Positions 26,362 through 34,548 of a DNA stretch of 39,364 bases are shown here, in pieces. Within the stretch, counting starts at the first letter, position 1, and each line of letters opens with the position of its first letter. This DNA is from an uncultured Bacteroidales bacterium (GTDB taxonomy: Bacteria > Bacteroidota > Bacteroidia > Bacteroidales > Paludibacteraceae): assembly GCA_949282265.1 (NCBI GenBank), contig CASDOZ010000017.1:1-39364 (forward strand), read 5' to 3'. Under the pieces are notes generated by a model. The model saw only the letters and a program-made list of their open reading frames with translations. It had not been told where the DNA came from and made no database searches. Position numbers and translations under genes: made by a program.

Positions 26362-27396
26362 TCAGGCATATTTCTCCAAAGCTTGCAGCAAGGCCAGATT
26401 TTCTTCGTGTTTACCTATGCTGATACGTAGGCAATTTTCGCACAGCGTCACGGAATTCCTGTTGCGGACAATAATTCCTTCAGAAACCAAATAGGCGTAA
26501 ATGCGGTTTGCGTTTGTAACTTTGCACAATATGAAGTTGGCGTCACTGGGGTAGAGATGCAGGAAATGTTTGTTTTTCCGGAGTTCGTTTTGCATGAACG
26601 TGCGTTCTTTCAAGATTTCGCGTATCCAGAGTTGTACTTGCGGTGCGTTTTCCAGCATTTTGATGGCTTGCTGTTGGGTCGGCAGGCTGATGTTGTAAGG
26701 ATATTTGATTTTGTTCAGTATGTCGATGATTGCTTCTGACGCGAATGCCATGCCCAAACGGATTGCCGCGCTTCCCCAGGCTTTGGAAAAGGTTTGCAGC
26801 ACGACTAAATTGGGATATTCATCTAATTTTTTCAGCCACGATGGCTGCGTGGAAAAGTCGATATAGGCTTCGTCAATGACGGTAATGCCATCAAATCCGG
26901 CCAGGATACGTTCAATTTCTTCGGCTTGCATGTTATTGCCGGTCGGGTTGTTGGGCGAACACAGCCAGATGAGTTTGGTATGTTCGTCACATCGCGCCAG
27001 CAATTCCGCAGCAGAAAACTGGAATTCCGCGTTGAGTGGAACTTGGCGGTATTCCACATCGTTCACATCGGCGCAGACGCCGTACATACCGTATGTCGGC
27101 GCGATTGCGACCACGTTGTCCAGCCTTGGTTCGCAGAACGCGCGGTAGAGCAGGTCAATGGGTTCGTCGCTGCCGACACCGAGGAACAGTTGCGTGGCGC
27201 GGGCATGTTTTATTTGGACTATTTTTTCCTTCAAAGCCGATTGGCGCGGATCAGGATAGCGGTTGTAAGGGCTGTTGTTCGGGTTCTCGTTGGCGTCCAG
27301 ATATACAGATGCTTCGCCTTTGAATTCATCGCGGGCACATGAATAGGGTTTGAATTTCCAGATGTTCGGACGAGTCAGTTCTTGCAGGGTTTTCAT
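26362..27396 (-). CDS. hisC: Histidinol-phosphate aminotransferase-like, PLP-dependent
   Basis: 344 aa, class I/II aminotransferase fold. [19 protein letters not shown] at the N-terminus is the HisC substrate-binding strip; [10 protein letters not shown] and VIDEAYIDF bind [20 protein letters not shown] contains the Schiff-base Lys205. The enzyme converts imidazole-acetol phosphate and glutamate to histidinol phosphate; some relatives accept aromatic or cobyric-acid-pathway substrates. It stands alone: the usual hisG, hisD and hisB partners of the Bacteroidota operon are not adjacent. TACCTTTG (27424-27417, minus) is its probable -7 box, about 20 bases before the ATG. Confidence 0.9.
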   Translation of the reverse strand: MKTLQELTRPNIWKFKPYSCARDEFKGEASVYLDANENPNNSPYNRYPDPRQSALKEKIVQIKHARATQLFLGVGSDEPIDLLYRAFCEPRLDNVVAIAPTYGMYGVCADVNDVEYRQVPLNAEFQFSAAELLARCDEHTKLIWLCSPNNPTGNNMQAEEIERILAGFDGITVIDEAYIDFSTQPSWLKKLDEYPNLVVLQTFSKAWGSAAIRLGMAFASEAIIDILNKIKYPYNISLPTQQQAIKMLENAPQVQLWIREILKERTFMQNELRKNKHFLHLYPSDANFILCKVTNANRIYAYLVSEGIIVRNRNSVTLCENCLRISIGKHEENLALLQALEKYA

Positions 27397-27416
27397 ACAA
27401 CTATGGAATTTGTTCG

Positions 27417-27424
27417 CAAAGGTA
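27417..27424 (-). promoter_or_regulatory. Likely -7 box of hisC
   Basis: The + strand CAAAGGTA reads TACCTTTG on the minus strand. TTTTTTCG lies about 20 bases upstream of it as a rough -33 box. Confidence 0.55.
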
Positions 27425-27586
27425 GCAGAATAATTTTACTCGAAAAAACGAAAATGGAATCAACAGGAACATTTTTGTTGCAATTTGCGGATTTTTGCGA
27501 GAAAATGTTATCAAAATAATATAAAAAGTGAAATTTGTTTATGCCGATATTTCAACGTTACATAATCGTCGGATTGTCAGTTCCCT

Positions 27587-27617
27587 TTTTTCTTTATGGC
27601 GGATTTCCGTATCTTTG
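27587..27617 (+). promoter_or_regulatory. Promoter of the M48 protease gene
   Basis: TTTT (27587-27590), 19-base spacer, TATCTTTG (27610-27617), 16 bases before ATG 27634, so the leader must be very short. Confidence 0.65.
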
Positions 27618-27633
27618 CGCCGTTTTTTAATAA

Positions 27634-28875
27634 ATGAATATGTCGGTTACGTTTGTTTTTTATGCGATTGTGGTAATCCTGTCCATTGATTTCTTGATTG
27701 GACGGACGCTTTCCTGGTTGAATATTAGAAATTCGCGGAAGCCACTGCCCGGATTGGTGGCGGATATTTACGATGCGGACAAATACGCAAAACAGCAGGC
27801 TTATTTCCGTGCAAATGCCAAATTGGGCTGGATTATGAGCCTGTTCAGTTTCGTGCTGGTCCTGTGCATGTATGTGTTCGGCGGTTTCGCCTTGGTCGAT
27901 ACGTGGTCAAGGATGCTCGTCGATAATGAACTGGCCGTTTCATTGGTGTTTTTCGGCATTTTGTATTATGCCAACGATATTCTAACCATTCCATTCCAAC
28001 TTTATGATACGTTTAGCATAGAAGCCCGTTTTGGTTTCAACCGTGTGACCCCGCGTTTGTTTGTTACGGACAAATTGAAAGGTTGGGGGTTGAATTTGTT
28101 GATTGGTGGCGGCCTGTTGTGCCTGGTTATCCTGATTTATCAGCAGATTCCTGACTATTTCTGGATTGTGGCATGGGCGGTTGTTACGGTTTTTGGGTTG
28201 TTTATGAGTTTGCTCTATTCGGAATTGATTGTGCCTTTGTTTAACAAGCAGACACCTTTGGAAGCGGGCGAACTCCGTGATGCCATTGAGCAATTCGCGC
28301 GGAAAACCGATTTTTCAGTGCAGAATATATATGTCATGGACAGTTCCAAACGCAGCACGAAATCGAATGCTTATTTCACCGGCTGGGGAAAAAAGAAACG
28401 CATCGTGTTGTACGATACGTTGATCAATGATTTGGAAACGCAGGAAATTGTGGCGGTATTGGCGCATGAAATCGGGCATAACAAGCACAAACATACGCTG
28501 AAAAGCATGTCGGTGTCCATGCCGTCGAGTTTGTTGCTTTTCTTTTTGCTCGGTTTGATTCTGAAATATGATGTGTTCGCCCAGGCGGTCGGATGTGCAT
28601 CGGCATCATTCCACATCAACATGCTGGTGTTCGGTATATTGTATACACCGGTTAGTGTAACGTTGGATTTGCTGTCTAACTATTTGTCGCGGAAACATGA
28701 ATACCAAGCGGATGCTTTTGTGCGTCAGCACGGATGTGCGGAACAGCTGGTCAGTGCGCTGAAGAAAATTTCTGCCGGTTCGTTGAGCAATCTGACTCCG
28801 CACCCGTTGTATGTTTTCTTTTATTATTCACACCCCACCTTATGCCAGCGCATAAGTAAATTGTTGCAGGATTAA
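27634..28875 (+). CDS. M48 membrane metalloprotease, Ste24/CAAX-protease type
   Basis: 413 aa. Several N-terminal membrane helices, then the zinc site HEIGH (278-282) in LAHEIGHNKHKHTLKSM and the third ligand Glu356 in SRKHEYQADAFV. FTGWGKKKRIVLYDTLI is the strand before the active-site helix. Eukaryotic Ste24 trims prenylated CAAX proteins; bacterial members are thought to act in membrane-protein quality control, since bacteria have no CAAX prenylation. All zinc ligands are intact. It ends tail to tail with the EEP nuclease gene, sharing TTAA (28872-28875). Confidence 0.95.
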   Translation: MNMSVTFVFYAIVVILSIDFLIGRTLSWLNIRNSRKPLPGLVADIYDADKYAKQQAYFRANAKLGWIMSLFSFVLVLCMYVFGGFALVDTWSRMLVDNELAVSLVFFGILYYANDILTIPFQLYDTFSIEARFGFNRVTPRLFVTDKLKGWGLNLLIGGGLLCLVILIYQQIPDYFWIVAWAVVTVFGLFMSLLYSELIVPLFNKQTPLEAGELRDAIEQFARKTDFSVQNIYVMDSSKRSTKSNAYFTGWGKKKRIVLYDTLINDLETQEIVAVLAHEIGHNKHKHTLKSMSVSMPSSLLLFFLLGLILKYDVFAQAVGCASASFHINMLVFGILYTPVSVTLDLLSNYLSRKHEYQADAFVRQHGCAEQLVSALKKISAGSLSNLTPHPLYVFFYYSHPTLCQRISKLLQD

Positions 28876-29912
28876 GGTTTAAGGTGGACAGACAGGTCAA
28901 TGTAAATGGGCAAATGGTCGCTGAAACCGCCGTTGTATTTCATGCCAATGTAAGTGCGGAACGGTTTGGTGCCCAGATTGGTCAAATCGCTTTCTTGCAG
29001 CCATTCTGCATTAAAAATGTGCGTGTTTTCTTGTGATGTGTGTATTGCGCTGTTCGGGTTCAGCAGATTCTCCGACACGATGAACTGGTCCAGGCATCCC
29101 CAATTTCCCTGGTATTTATATGTTCCGATGTCTTGCTTTACGTATATGTGCATCAGGTTGTACATTTTCGTCGGACAAGGCATTTCGTCCAAGGGCCGGC
29201 CACCTATCACTTCTGCAACACTTTGGTTTTCAGGATAGTCGTTGAAGTCACCCATGACGATGATGTTTGCTGCCGGTTGTTGCGCGAAAATGCTGTCGAT
29301 ATGGGTGCGTACAACCGCGGCTGCTGCCAAGCGCTTGTTTTCTGATGCGAGTTCGCCGCCCAGGCGCGATGGGAAATGGCATACGAACACATGGAGCGTG
29401 TCAGTGTCTAAAACCAGCCCTTTGGCATACAAGATGTCGCGTGTCGGTCGGTTATCGGGCAATTCCACTGTGAGAGGTTGGCTATATAGCGGTGTAAATT
29501 GCCGCGGATGATACAGCAGAGCTACGTCTATACCGCGGATGTCTGGCGACTCGTAATGGATAAATTCATATTTGTATGCTTTTAGAGCATATTTTGTGAG
29601 GTCAGTCAAACATTTGCGGCTCTCGATTTCGCATAATCCTATTAATGCTGGTGGTGTCCAGCCTCCGATGGCTGCGATTACTTTGGCTATGTTGGCTTGT
29701 TTTTGTCTGTATTTTGTGTAATTCCAGCCCCGGATACCGCCTGGCAGGTATTCTTCGTCAAGCGTGGCCGTATCGTCAATGCAGTCGAAAAAGTTCTCTA
29801 CATTGTAACTGATGATGCGAAACTGTTCTGTTTGGGCATATAACCCATTGTATAGCAGAAAAAACAGGCACGCAAGGCCGATTGTTTTGAGGATATACCG
29901 GTTTTCATTCAT
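28872..29912 (-). CDS. Secreted endonuclease/exonuclease/phosphatase-family protein
   Basis: 346 aa with an N-terminal signal peptide (hydrophobic run ending YNGLYAQ). The DNase I-like fold motifs occur in order: ISYNVENFFD, GLCEIESRKC (metal-binding Glu), GIDVALLY, FVCHFPSR (catalytic His), VMGDFNDYPEN (Asp and Asn) and FSDHLPIYID (C-terminal Asp-His). Members cleave nucleic acids, phospholipids or other phosphodiesters; export suggests an extracytoplasmic substrate. Last gene of the porT operon, overlapping the lipoprotein gene by 8 bases. Confidence 0.9.
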   Translation of the reverse strand: MNENRYILKTIGLACLFFLLYNGLYAQTEQFRIISYNVENFFDCIDDTATLDEEYLPGGIRGWNYTKYRQKQANIAKVIAAIGGWTPPALIGLCEIESRKCLTDLTKYALKAYKYEFIHYESPDIRGIDVALLYHPRQFTPLYSQPLTVELPDNRPTRDILYAKGLVLDTDTLHVFVCHFPSRLGGELASENKRLAAAAVVRTHIDSIFAQQPAANIIVMGDFNDYPENQSVAEVIGGRPLDEMPCPTKMYNLMHIYVKQDIGTYKYQGNWGCLDQFIVSENLLNPNSAIHTSQENTHIFNAEWLQESDLTNLGTKPFRTYIGMKYNGGFSDHLPIYIDLSVHLKP

Positions 29913-31395
29913 TTGGTTGTTTGGTTATTTGACTTTGCCATTCATATGCACCAGCATCTGGTGCACCGTCGGCTAAGCGGTTGTTACCATTACGATCAAA
30001 TGGATATTGTGCAGCTGTTTCCAAGTCGCCAATGCCACGTGCCGGTGAAACGGAATCCAGTTGGAAATCGTAATAATTGTAATCCCCGTATGCAACGTAT
30101 GTATTGACAAAAACGGTGTCTTCTGCTTGGCAATATGCCATGTCAGTAAATTGTGGCAGTTTCAGACTGTCGCAGCGGAAATAGCAATGGCTGAATTCTC
30201 CGTGGTAACGTTCTGGGAATGTAGCACCGATTTCAAATTCTGTTTTTACAGAACCGGTTACGATGCAATTCCGGAAGATGCTGTTCATGGGTGCTGATGT
30301 TTTGGACAAGTCATTAATATACACAGCTGGTTGCGGCCGTTCGCCATCGCGTTTTGTTGGTTGCGAAATTGCGTTCGTGTTGCCGAAATAATTGGCTATG
30401 GTGCTGTGTATAAACTTGTGTTCGCCGCCTGCCAGATAGGCGCAATAACTTGCACAGTTGGATATCTCGGTATTGATGACTTCCACATTGGCGTTTTGCG
30501 CGACAAGGCCGTATGTGCTAAAATTATGCAACCGTGAGTTTTCGAGCCGTAAGTTCGGCGTGATGTTTTTGTTGTCGCTTGACAGGTAAATGCCGATTGT
30601 ACCGCTGTTCGTTTCCACGTAATCCAGCTTGTGCCTGGCTGTCGCATGGTTGTTTACTTGGATCAAGTACAGCCCGTCCCATTGTCCTGCGCTGTAATTG
30701 TACGGGATGTGCGGGAACATGTAGTCCAGCCGGTCGCCCCGCATGGTTATCGGCTTTTCGAGCGTGCCTTCCGCGATCAGGTTGCCGAATACGACAAATT
30801 GTGCGCGGTCGTGGAAATAAAATTTGCAGCCAGCCGCTATGGTCAGTGTTCTGGCCGTATCGACAGCCAGGTAATCGTAAACAAGATAGGGCTTTTCGGC
30901 GGTCAGGATAGTGTCTTGCGTAATGAGTTTTTGTTTGAACAGTATAATGTCCTGGCCGTAGGCTTCCAGTTCAATCCGCTGGGTGTTCCCGTTGGTGCTG
31001 AATTGGATATAGTCGTTTACCAGAACTGGCGAATTTTGGTTGTTTGGATCGATGGTTACTTCGATAAAAAGGTAAAGGCTGTCATGTTTCAGTATTTCCA
31101 CGTTACTGATGGTGTTTTCTGCATTCGCATAACCGTCCAAGTTGATGCGGAAATACGATTCGGCTCCTTTCCCGAGCATGACTTGGTCTATTTTCAGGTT
31201 TTCCTTGTTCGGGTTGTAAACCATGACGCGCGCGGTCGTGCTGCCTATGGTCGTGAAAACGGTATCGAACCGCACGGTGTCGGCCGAAAAGGCAAGTTTA
31301 TAAGATGGGTTATCAGAAAACTTGTCGTTGCAGGCTGTGAAAAGTGTTGTCAGTAAGGTGAATATGTAAACGAAATATTTTTTCAACATAGGCAT
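29905..31395 (-). CDS. Right-handed beta-helix lipoprotein
   Basis: 496 aa (a start at Met3 is equally possible). Lipobox FTAC with Cys22. The first third is a beta-sandwich-like part (LAFSADTVRFDTVFTTIGST), as in Bacteroidota proteins that precede a helix domain. The rest is a parallel beta-helix: LRLENSRLHNFSTYGLVAQN, VEVINTEISNCASYCAYLAG and SIFRNCIVTGSVKTE are successive coils, ending in the common DRNGNNRLADGAPDAGAYEW motif. Such proteins bind or cut polysaccharides, but no catalytic set is visible. It directly follows porT (0-base gap). Confidence 0.9.
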   Translation of the reverse strand: MPMLKKYFVYIFTLLTTLFTACNDKFSDNPSYKLAFSADTVRFDTVFTTIGSTTARVMVYNPNKENLKIDQVMLGKGAESYFRINLDGYANAENTISNVEILKHDSLYLFIEVTIDPNNQNSPVLVNDYIQFSTNGNTQRIELEAYGQDIILFKQKLITQDTILTAEKPYLVYDYLAVDTARTLTIAAGCKFYFHDRAQFVVFGNLIAEGTLEKPITMRGDRLDYMFPHIPYNYSAGQWDGLYLIQVNNHATARHKLDYVETNSGTIGIYLSSDNKNITPNLRLENSRLHNFSTYGLVAQNANVEVINTEISNCASYCAYLAGGEHKFIHSTIANYFGNTNAISQPTKRDGERPQPAVYINDLSKTSAPMNSIFRNCIVTGSVKTEFEIGATFPERYHGEFSHCYFRCDSLKLPQFTDMAYCQAEDTVFVNTYVAYGDYNYYDFQLDSVSPARGIGDLETAAQYPFDRNGNNRLADGAPDAGAYEWQSQITKQPNE

Positions 31396-32106
31396 CTATT
31401 CAAAATGAAAGGTTAGTGTCAACATGCGCGTTGTCAGTTTGCTGATGGCTTGCGTATAAAGCCAGTCGTCTGGGTTCGGGATGGTGCGTTCATCAAACGG
31501 CGTCAGCATGTTGTTGAACCCGATGGCGAATTTTAGCTCCGGCGCGAGTTTGAAAAATGAAAAATAAATGTCGCATCCGAAACCGAATTCTACAAAGTAG
31601 TCGAACGGTTTCAGCAGGACCGGTTGTTCCTTGTTGCGTCCCAAGTCGAAATAGACACCGCCGCCACCGATGATATACGGACGGTAATTGACTTCGCGGT
31701 CGGCGCTGAATTTCAGGTATAAAGGTATTGAAATAGGTAATGAAACGACATCGGTCCGGTGTGTTGCTTCGCTGTTAGGGTCGGCCGATTCCGGCTTGTA
31801 TGTCAAGATATGTTGCCCGAAGTGCAAGGTCGGGATTGCACGCAAGTTCAGATGCTTGCTCAGACGCAAGTCGCCGATGACACCTACGGAAAATCCAGGT
31901 GTCAAGGCGGAAGAGCGTGCCTGATATACTTCGCCATTGATTTCCGCCAAGCTTGGTGTAACGGCAAAATCCATCAGGTTTATGCCCAGGGAAAAACCAA
32001 AATGGAACAAGCGCGCGTCCGCATAAGGCAGGTTCTGCGCCCTGAGGTTCCAAGTGTTGCAAGCCGCTATCGCCGTGAGAAATATGATAAAATATTTTTT
32101 GAACAT
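31396..32106 (-). CDS. porT: PorT-family outer membrane beta-barrel protein
   Basis: 236 aa from ATG 32106; a longer frame back to 32244 would run through the promoter and lacks signal-peptide character. The signal peptide is followed by NLPYADARLFHFGFSLGINL and MDFAVTPSLAEI, which match the start of the PorT family barrel as I remember it. Alternating strands end in LTTRMLTLTFHFE, an aromatic C-terminus usual for outer-membrane barrels. PorT is required for type IX secretion and gliding in species that have it, but the family is widespread in Bacteroidales that lack T9SS. No other por genes are in the window. First gene of an operon with the beta-helix lipoprotein and EEP nuclease. Confidence 0.75.
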   Translation of the reverse strand: MFKKYFIIFLTAIAACNTWNLRAQNLPYADARLFHFGFSLGINLMDFAVTPSLAEINGEVYQARSSALTPGFSVGVIGDLRLSKHLNLRAIPTLHFGQHILTYKPESADPNSEATHRTDVVSLPISIPLYLKFSADREVNYRPYIIGGGGVYFDLGRNKEQPVLLKPFDYFVEFGFGCDIYFSFFKLAPELKFAIGFNNMLTPFDERTIPNPDDWLYTQAISKLTTRMLTLTFHFE

Positions 32107-32166
32107 GGATGTTGTTTTCAATGCCCACCATAAAAACGCGGTTCTTCGCGTATTATTGTCCGGCTG

Positions 32167-32174
32167 CAAAGTTA
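32167..32174 (-). promoter_or_regulatory. -7 box of the porT operon
   Basis: The + strand CAAAGTTA reads TAACTTTG on the minus strand; GTTG lies 20 bases upstream (32198-32195). Confidence 0.6.
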
Positions 32175-32187
32175 CGGAAATAAACAA

Positions 32188-32219
32188 ATTGTTACAACCC
32201 GTGTTTTTTATTACTTTTG
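32188..32219 (+). promoter_or_regulatory. Promoter of the LysM-SGNH-rsmG operon
   Basis: ATTG (32188-32191), 20-base spacer, TACTTTTG (32212-32219), only 8 bases before the ATG at 32228, so the mRNA is leaderless or nearly so unless another promoter exists. It overlaps the porT promoter region back to back. Confidence 0.6.
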
Positions 32220-32227
32220 CGAACGCA

Positions 32228-33118
32228 ATGAAACGGTTTGTCATTTATATGGTTTTTGCTGCTTTTGTATGGCACTCGTTGCGGGCTTATGATTTTGCCG
32301 CGTATGCGCCTTATGACCGTTTGTGGACCGATGCCATGTTGCAGAACGGCCTGCCTGTGCACTACAAGTTCCTGCCGCTTTTGCTGACTGGTTCTGATAC
32401 TGGTTTCCGCGGTGAATATGTTGCTGGTGCGTGGGCTTTGTCGGTGCCGGTGGCGCGCCATTACGGCCTGAAAATCGATGCGGTCTATGATGAGCGGTTC
32501 GATGTGCGGCTTGCTACGGATGCGGCTGTGGCATATTTGAAGGACTTGAAAAAAGTATATGCCGGTGATGTGGAACAACAGCTTTGCGTGTATGCAACTT
32601 CTGCAAATTGTTTTGAGGATTCAGTGTCCGGCACACTGAACAGCCGTCTGGCGTGGTTGGCGGTCGAATGGAAAAATGCTATGCAGAAAATAGGCCAGCC
32701 CGATATGTTTTCTGCCGACACATCATGGGTTTACTTGGACAAAAATTTGCGCGTGTCCGATTTTTGCGCTTTGCTGGGGCTTGACAGTCTGCAATTGTTC
32801 AGCATGAATCCGTGTTTGTCGCCTTCGGCGCAATACTTGAAAAAGGGTTACCGGATTTATTTGCCACAGGAATTTCGGGCGTTGTATGCCGGTGTTGCAG
32901 TCCAATTGGACAGCTTGTCGCTTCCTGACAAGCCGGTGGTCTGCCAGCCGACTTTGCCTGCGCCCAAGTTGCAATACGTCGTTTATCGGGTCAGGGCAGG
33001 AGACACGCTTGGCCATATAGCCATGCGTTATCATGTCGGTGTCTCGCAATTGAAGCGTTGGAACAATTTGCGTTCTGATATGTTACAGATAGGACAACGG
33101 ATAAAAATATACAAATGA
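32228..33118 (+). CDS. LysM protein with an inactive lytic-transglycosylase-like domain
   Basis: 296 aa from ATG 32228 (the frame opens upstream at 32054, before the promoter). A signal peptide is followed by a region closely patterned on MltD-type transglycosylases: FLPLLLTGSDTGFRGEYVAG, then AWALSVPVARHYGLKID, DERFDVRLATDAAVAYLKDL. In active enzymes the first piece reads YLPLIES with the catalytic Glu; here that position is Leu53, so the lytic reaction should be lost. A C-terminal LysM domain (about 252-295, YRVRAGDTLGHIAMRYHVGV) would bind peptidoglycan. Likely a cell-wall-binding scaffold. The downstream SGNH gene overlaps its stop by 4 bases. Confidence 0.88.
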   Translation: MKRFVIYMVFAAFVWHSLRAYDFAAYAPYDRLWTDAMLQNGLPVHYKFLPLLLTGSDTGFRGEYVAGAWALSVPVARHYGLKIDAVYDERFDVRLATDAAVAYLKDLKKVYAGDVEQQLCVYATSANCFEDSVSGTLNSRLAWLAVEWKNAMQKIGQPDMFSADTSWVYLDKNLRVSDFCALLGLDSLQLFSMNPCLSPSAQYLKKGYRIYLPQEFRALYAGVAVQLDSLSLPDKPVVCQPTLPAPKLQYVVYRVRAGDTLGHIAMRYHVGVSQLKRWNNLRSDMLQIGQRIKIYK

Positions 33119-34548
33119 AAGCCTATAAGGTAGTTTTGTTCATATTTGCGGTTATTGCCTTGTTGGGAGTGCTGTGCATGGTTTTTCCGCAGGATGGTTT
33201 GCAGGTCGGTAGTCTGGATTTGCGTTTCCCGACTTTGTCGGAGGTGCTTTCGCCTGCCGATGAAGCGGAGATGCCGGAAGAAAGCCCGGAAGAGTTGTTG
33301 CGGAAACGTCTGGAAGAAATGCGTATGCAGCAGGAAGCGGAATACATGCGTTTTTTCCGCGAAAATCCGGCACGTATCCACTTTCCGGACGACAGCATTG
33401 CGCTGTTCGACCCGTTGTTTGCTGCATTGGACAGCGCGCGAACACACCCCATGCGTATCCTGCATTATGGCGATTCGCAAATTGAGGAAGACAGGATTAC
33501 CAACATGTTGCGGGACGAGCTGCAAGACCGTTTCGGCGGCAGCGGGGTGGGGCTTGTACCTGTTATCCAGACCATTCCGAGCATGTCTGTCGGGCAGTCA
33601 TGCGATGCGGATTTGCCGCGTTACATGGTGTTCGGCAGCCAGGACATGCGTGCTGGACATAGGCGTTACGGCATCGCCGGACAATTCGTGCAATTGGATA
33701 CAACTGTAACGGTGCGTTTCTTCTCGCGTCCGGTCGATGTGGCACCGCAACATGCGCGCTATTTCGACAGGTTGACTTTGTTGGTGGGCAATGTGGATGA
33801 AACTTTGCATGTCAGCGTGTCGCAAGCTGGTGACAAAACAGTGCAGGCGCTATCCGAAGGCTTGAAATTGCTGGAATTTGACATGCCTGACAGTACGCGT
33901 CGAGCCGTGATGACTATGAGCGGCTATGCTGAGTTGTACGGTGTTCTGTTGGATGGCGAAACCGGCGTTTCGGTCGATAACATACCGATGCGCGGCTGTT
34001 CCGGCACGGTTTTTACGGGCATGGACAAAAACATTTTGCGTACGTTCTGCCGGCAAAAGAATGTACGTCTGCTTATTTTGCAGTTCGGCGGAAATTCCAT
34101 GCCGTACATGAAGACGGAAAAACAACTTTCGGCATACAAGTCCGGCATTATCAGGCAAATCAATTATTTGAAGCAGGTTGCGCCGGATGCCTGCGTGCTG
34201 TTCATAGGCCCTTCGGACATGACGACCCGCGTCAAAGGTGTTATGCAGACCTATCCGATGTTGCCGGCCATGGTGGATGCCTTGAAAGAGGCTGCTTTCG
34301 CTTGCGGTGCCGCTTACTGGGATTTGTACAGCGCCATGGGCGGGCATAATTCCATGCAGGCATGGGTCAAGGCCGTGCCGCCGTTGGCTTCTTCCGATCA
34401 TGTCCATTTTACCCGCCTTGGTGCCGAAAAAATCGGCGATATGTTTTATAAATCTTTGATGCTCTATTATGATTATTACCGTTTCCGGAACGGCGATACG
34501 CAATATTTGGAAAATGTGGAATTGGAAACAGATACGGTCGGGAAATGA
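33115..34548 (+). CDS. SGNH/GDSL hydrolase-like envelope protein, first of two
   Basis: 477 aa, anchored by one N-terminal helix (VVLFIFAVIALLGVLCMVF), then a charged Glu-rich coil (about 45-85), then a large SGNH domain. Block I is HYGDSQIEED with Ser121 in GDSQ; LQFGGNSMPY (Asn327) is block III; SSDHVHFT gives the catalytic D428-H431 pair. Known relatives act on O-acetyl groups of cell-wall or exported polysaccharides. An MBOAT acetyltransferase gene often sits in such clusters, but none is here. Start overlaps the LysM gene (ATGA). Confidence 0.88.
   Translation: MKAYKVVLFIFAVIALLGVLCMVFPQDGLQVGSLDLRFPTLSEVLSPADEAEMPEESPEELLRKRLEEMRMQQEAEYMRFFRENPARIHFPDDSIALFDPLFAALDSARTHPMRILHYGDSQIEEDRITNMLRDELQDRFGGSGVGLVPVIQTIPSMSVGQSCDADLPRYMVFGSQDMRAGHRRYGIAGQFVQLDTTVTVRFFSRPVDVAPQHARYFDRLTLLVGNVDETLHVSVSQAGDKTVQALSEGLKLLEFDMPDSTRRAVMTMSGYAELYGVLLDGETGVSVDNIPMRGCSGTVFTGMDKNILRTFCRQKNVRLLILQFGGNSMPYMKTEKQLSAYKSGIIRQINYLKQVAPDACVLFIGPSDMTTRVKGVMQTYPMLPAMVDALKEAAFACGAAYWDLYSAMGGHNSMQAWVKAVPPLASSDHVHFTRLGAEKIGDMFYKSLMLYYDYYRFRNGDTQYLENVELETDTVGK

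Noticed and set aside
31396-32244. Longer 282-codon reading of porT
   Set aside because: The extra 46 residues cross the divergent promoters and precede a good signal peptide that starts at Met 32106.
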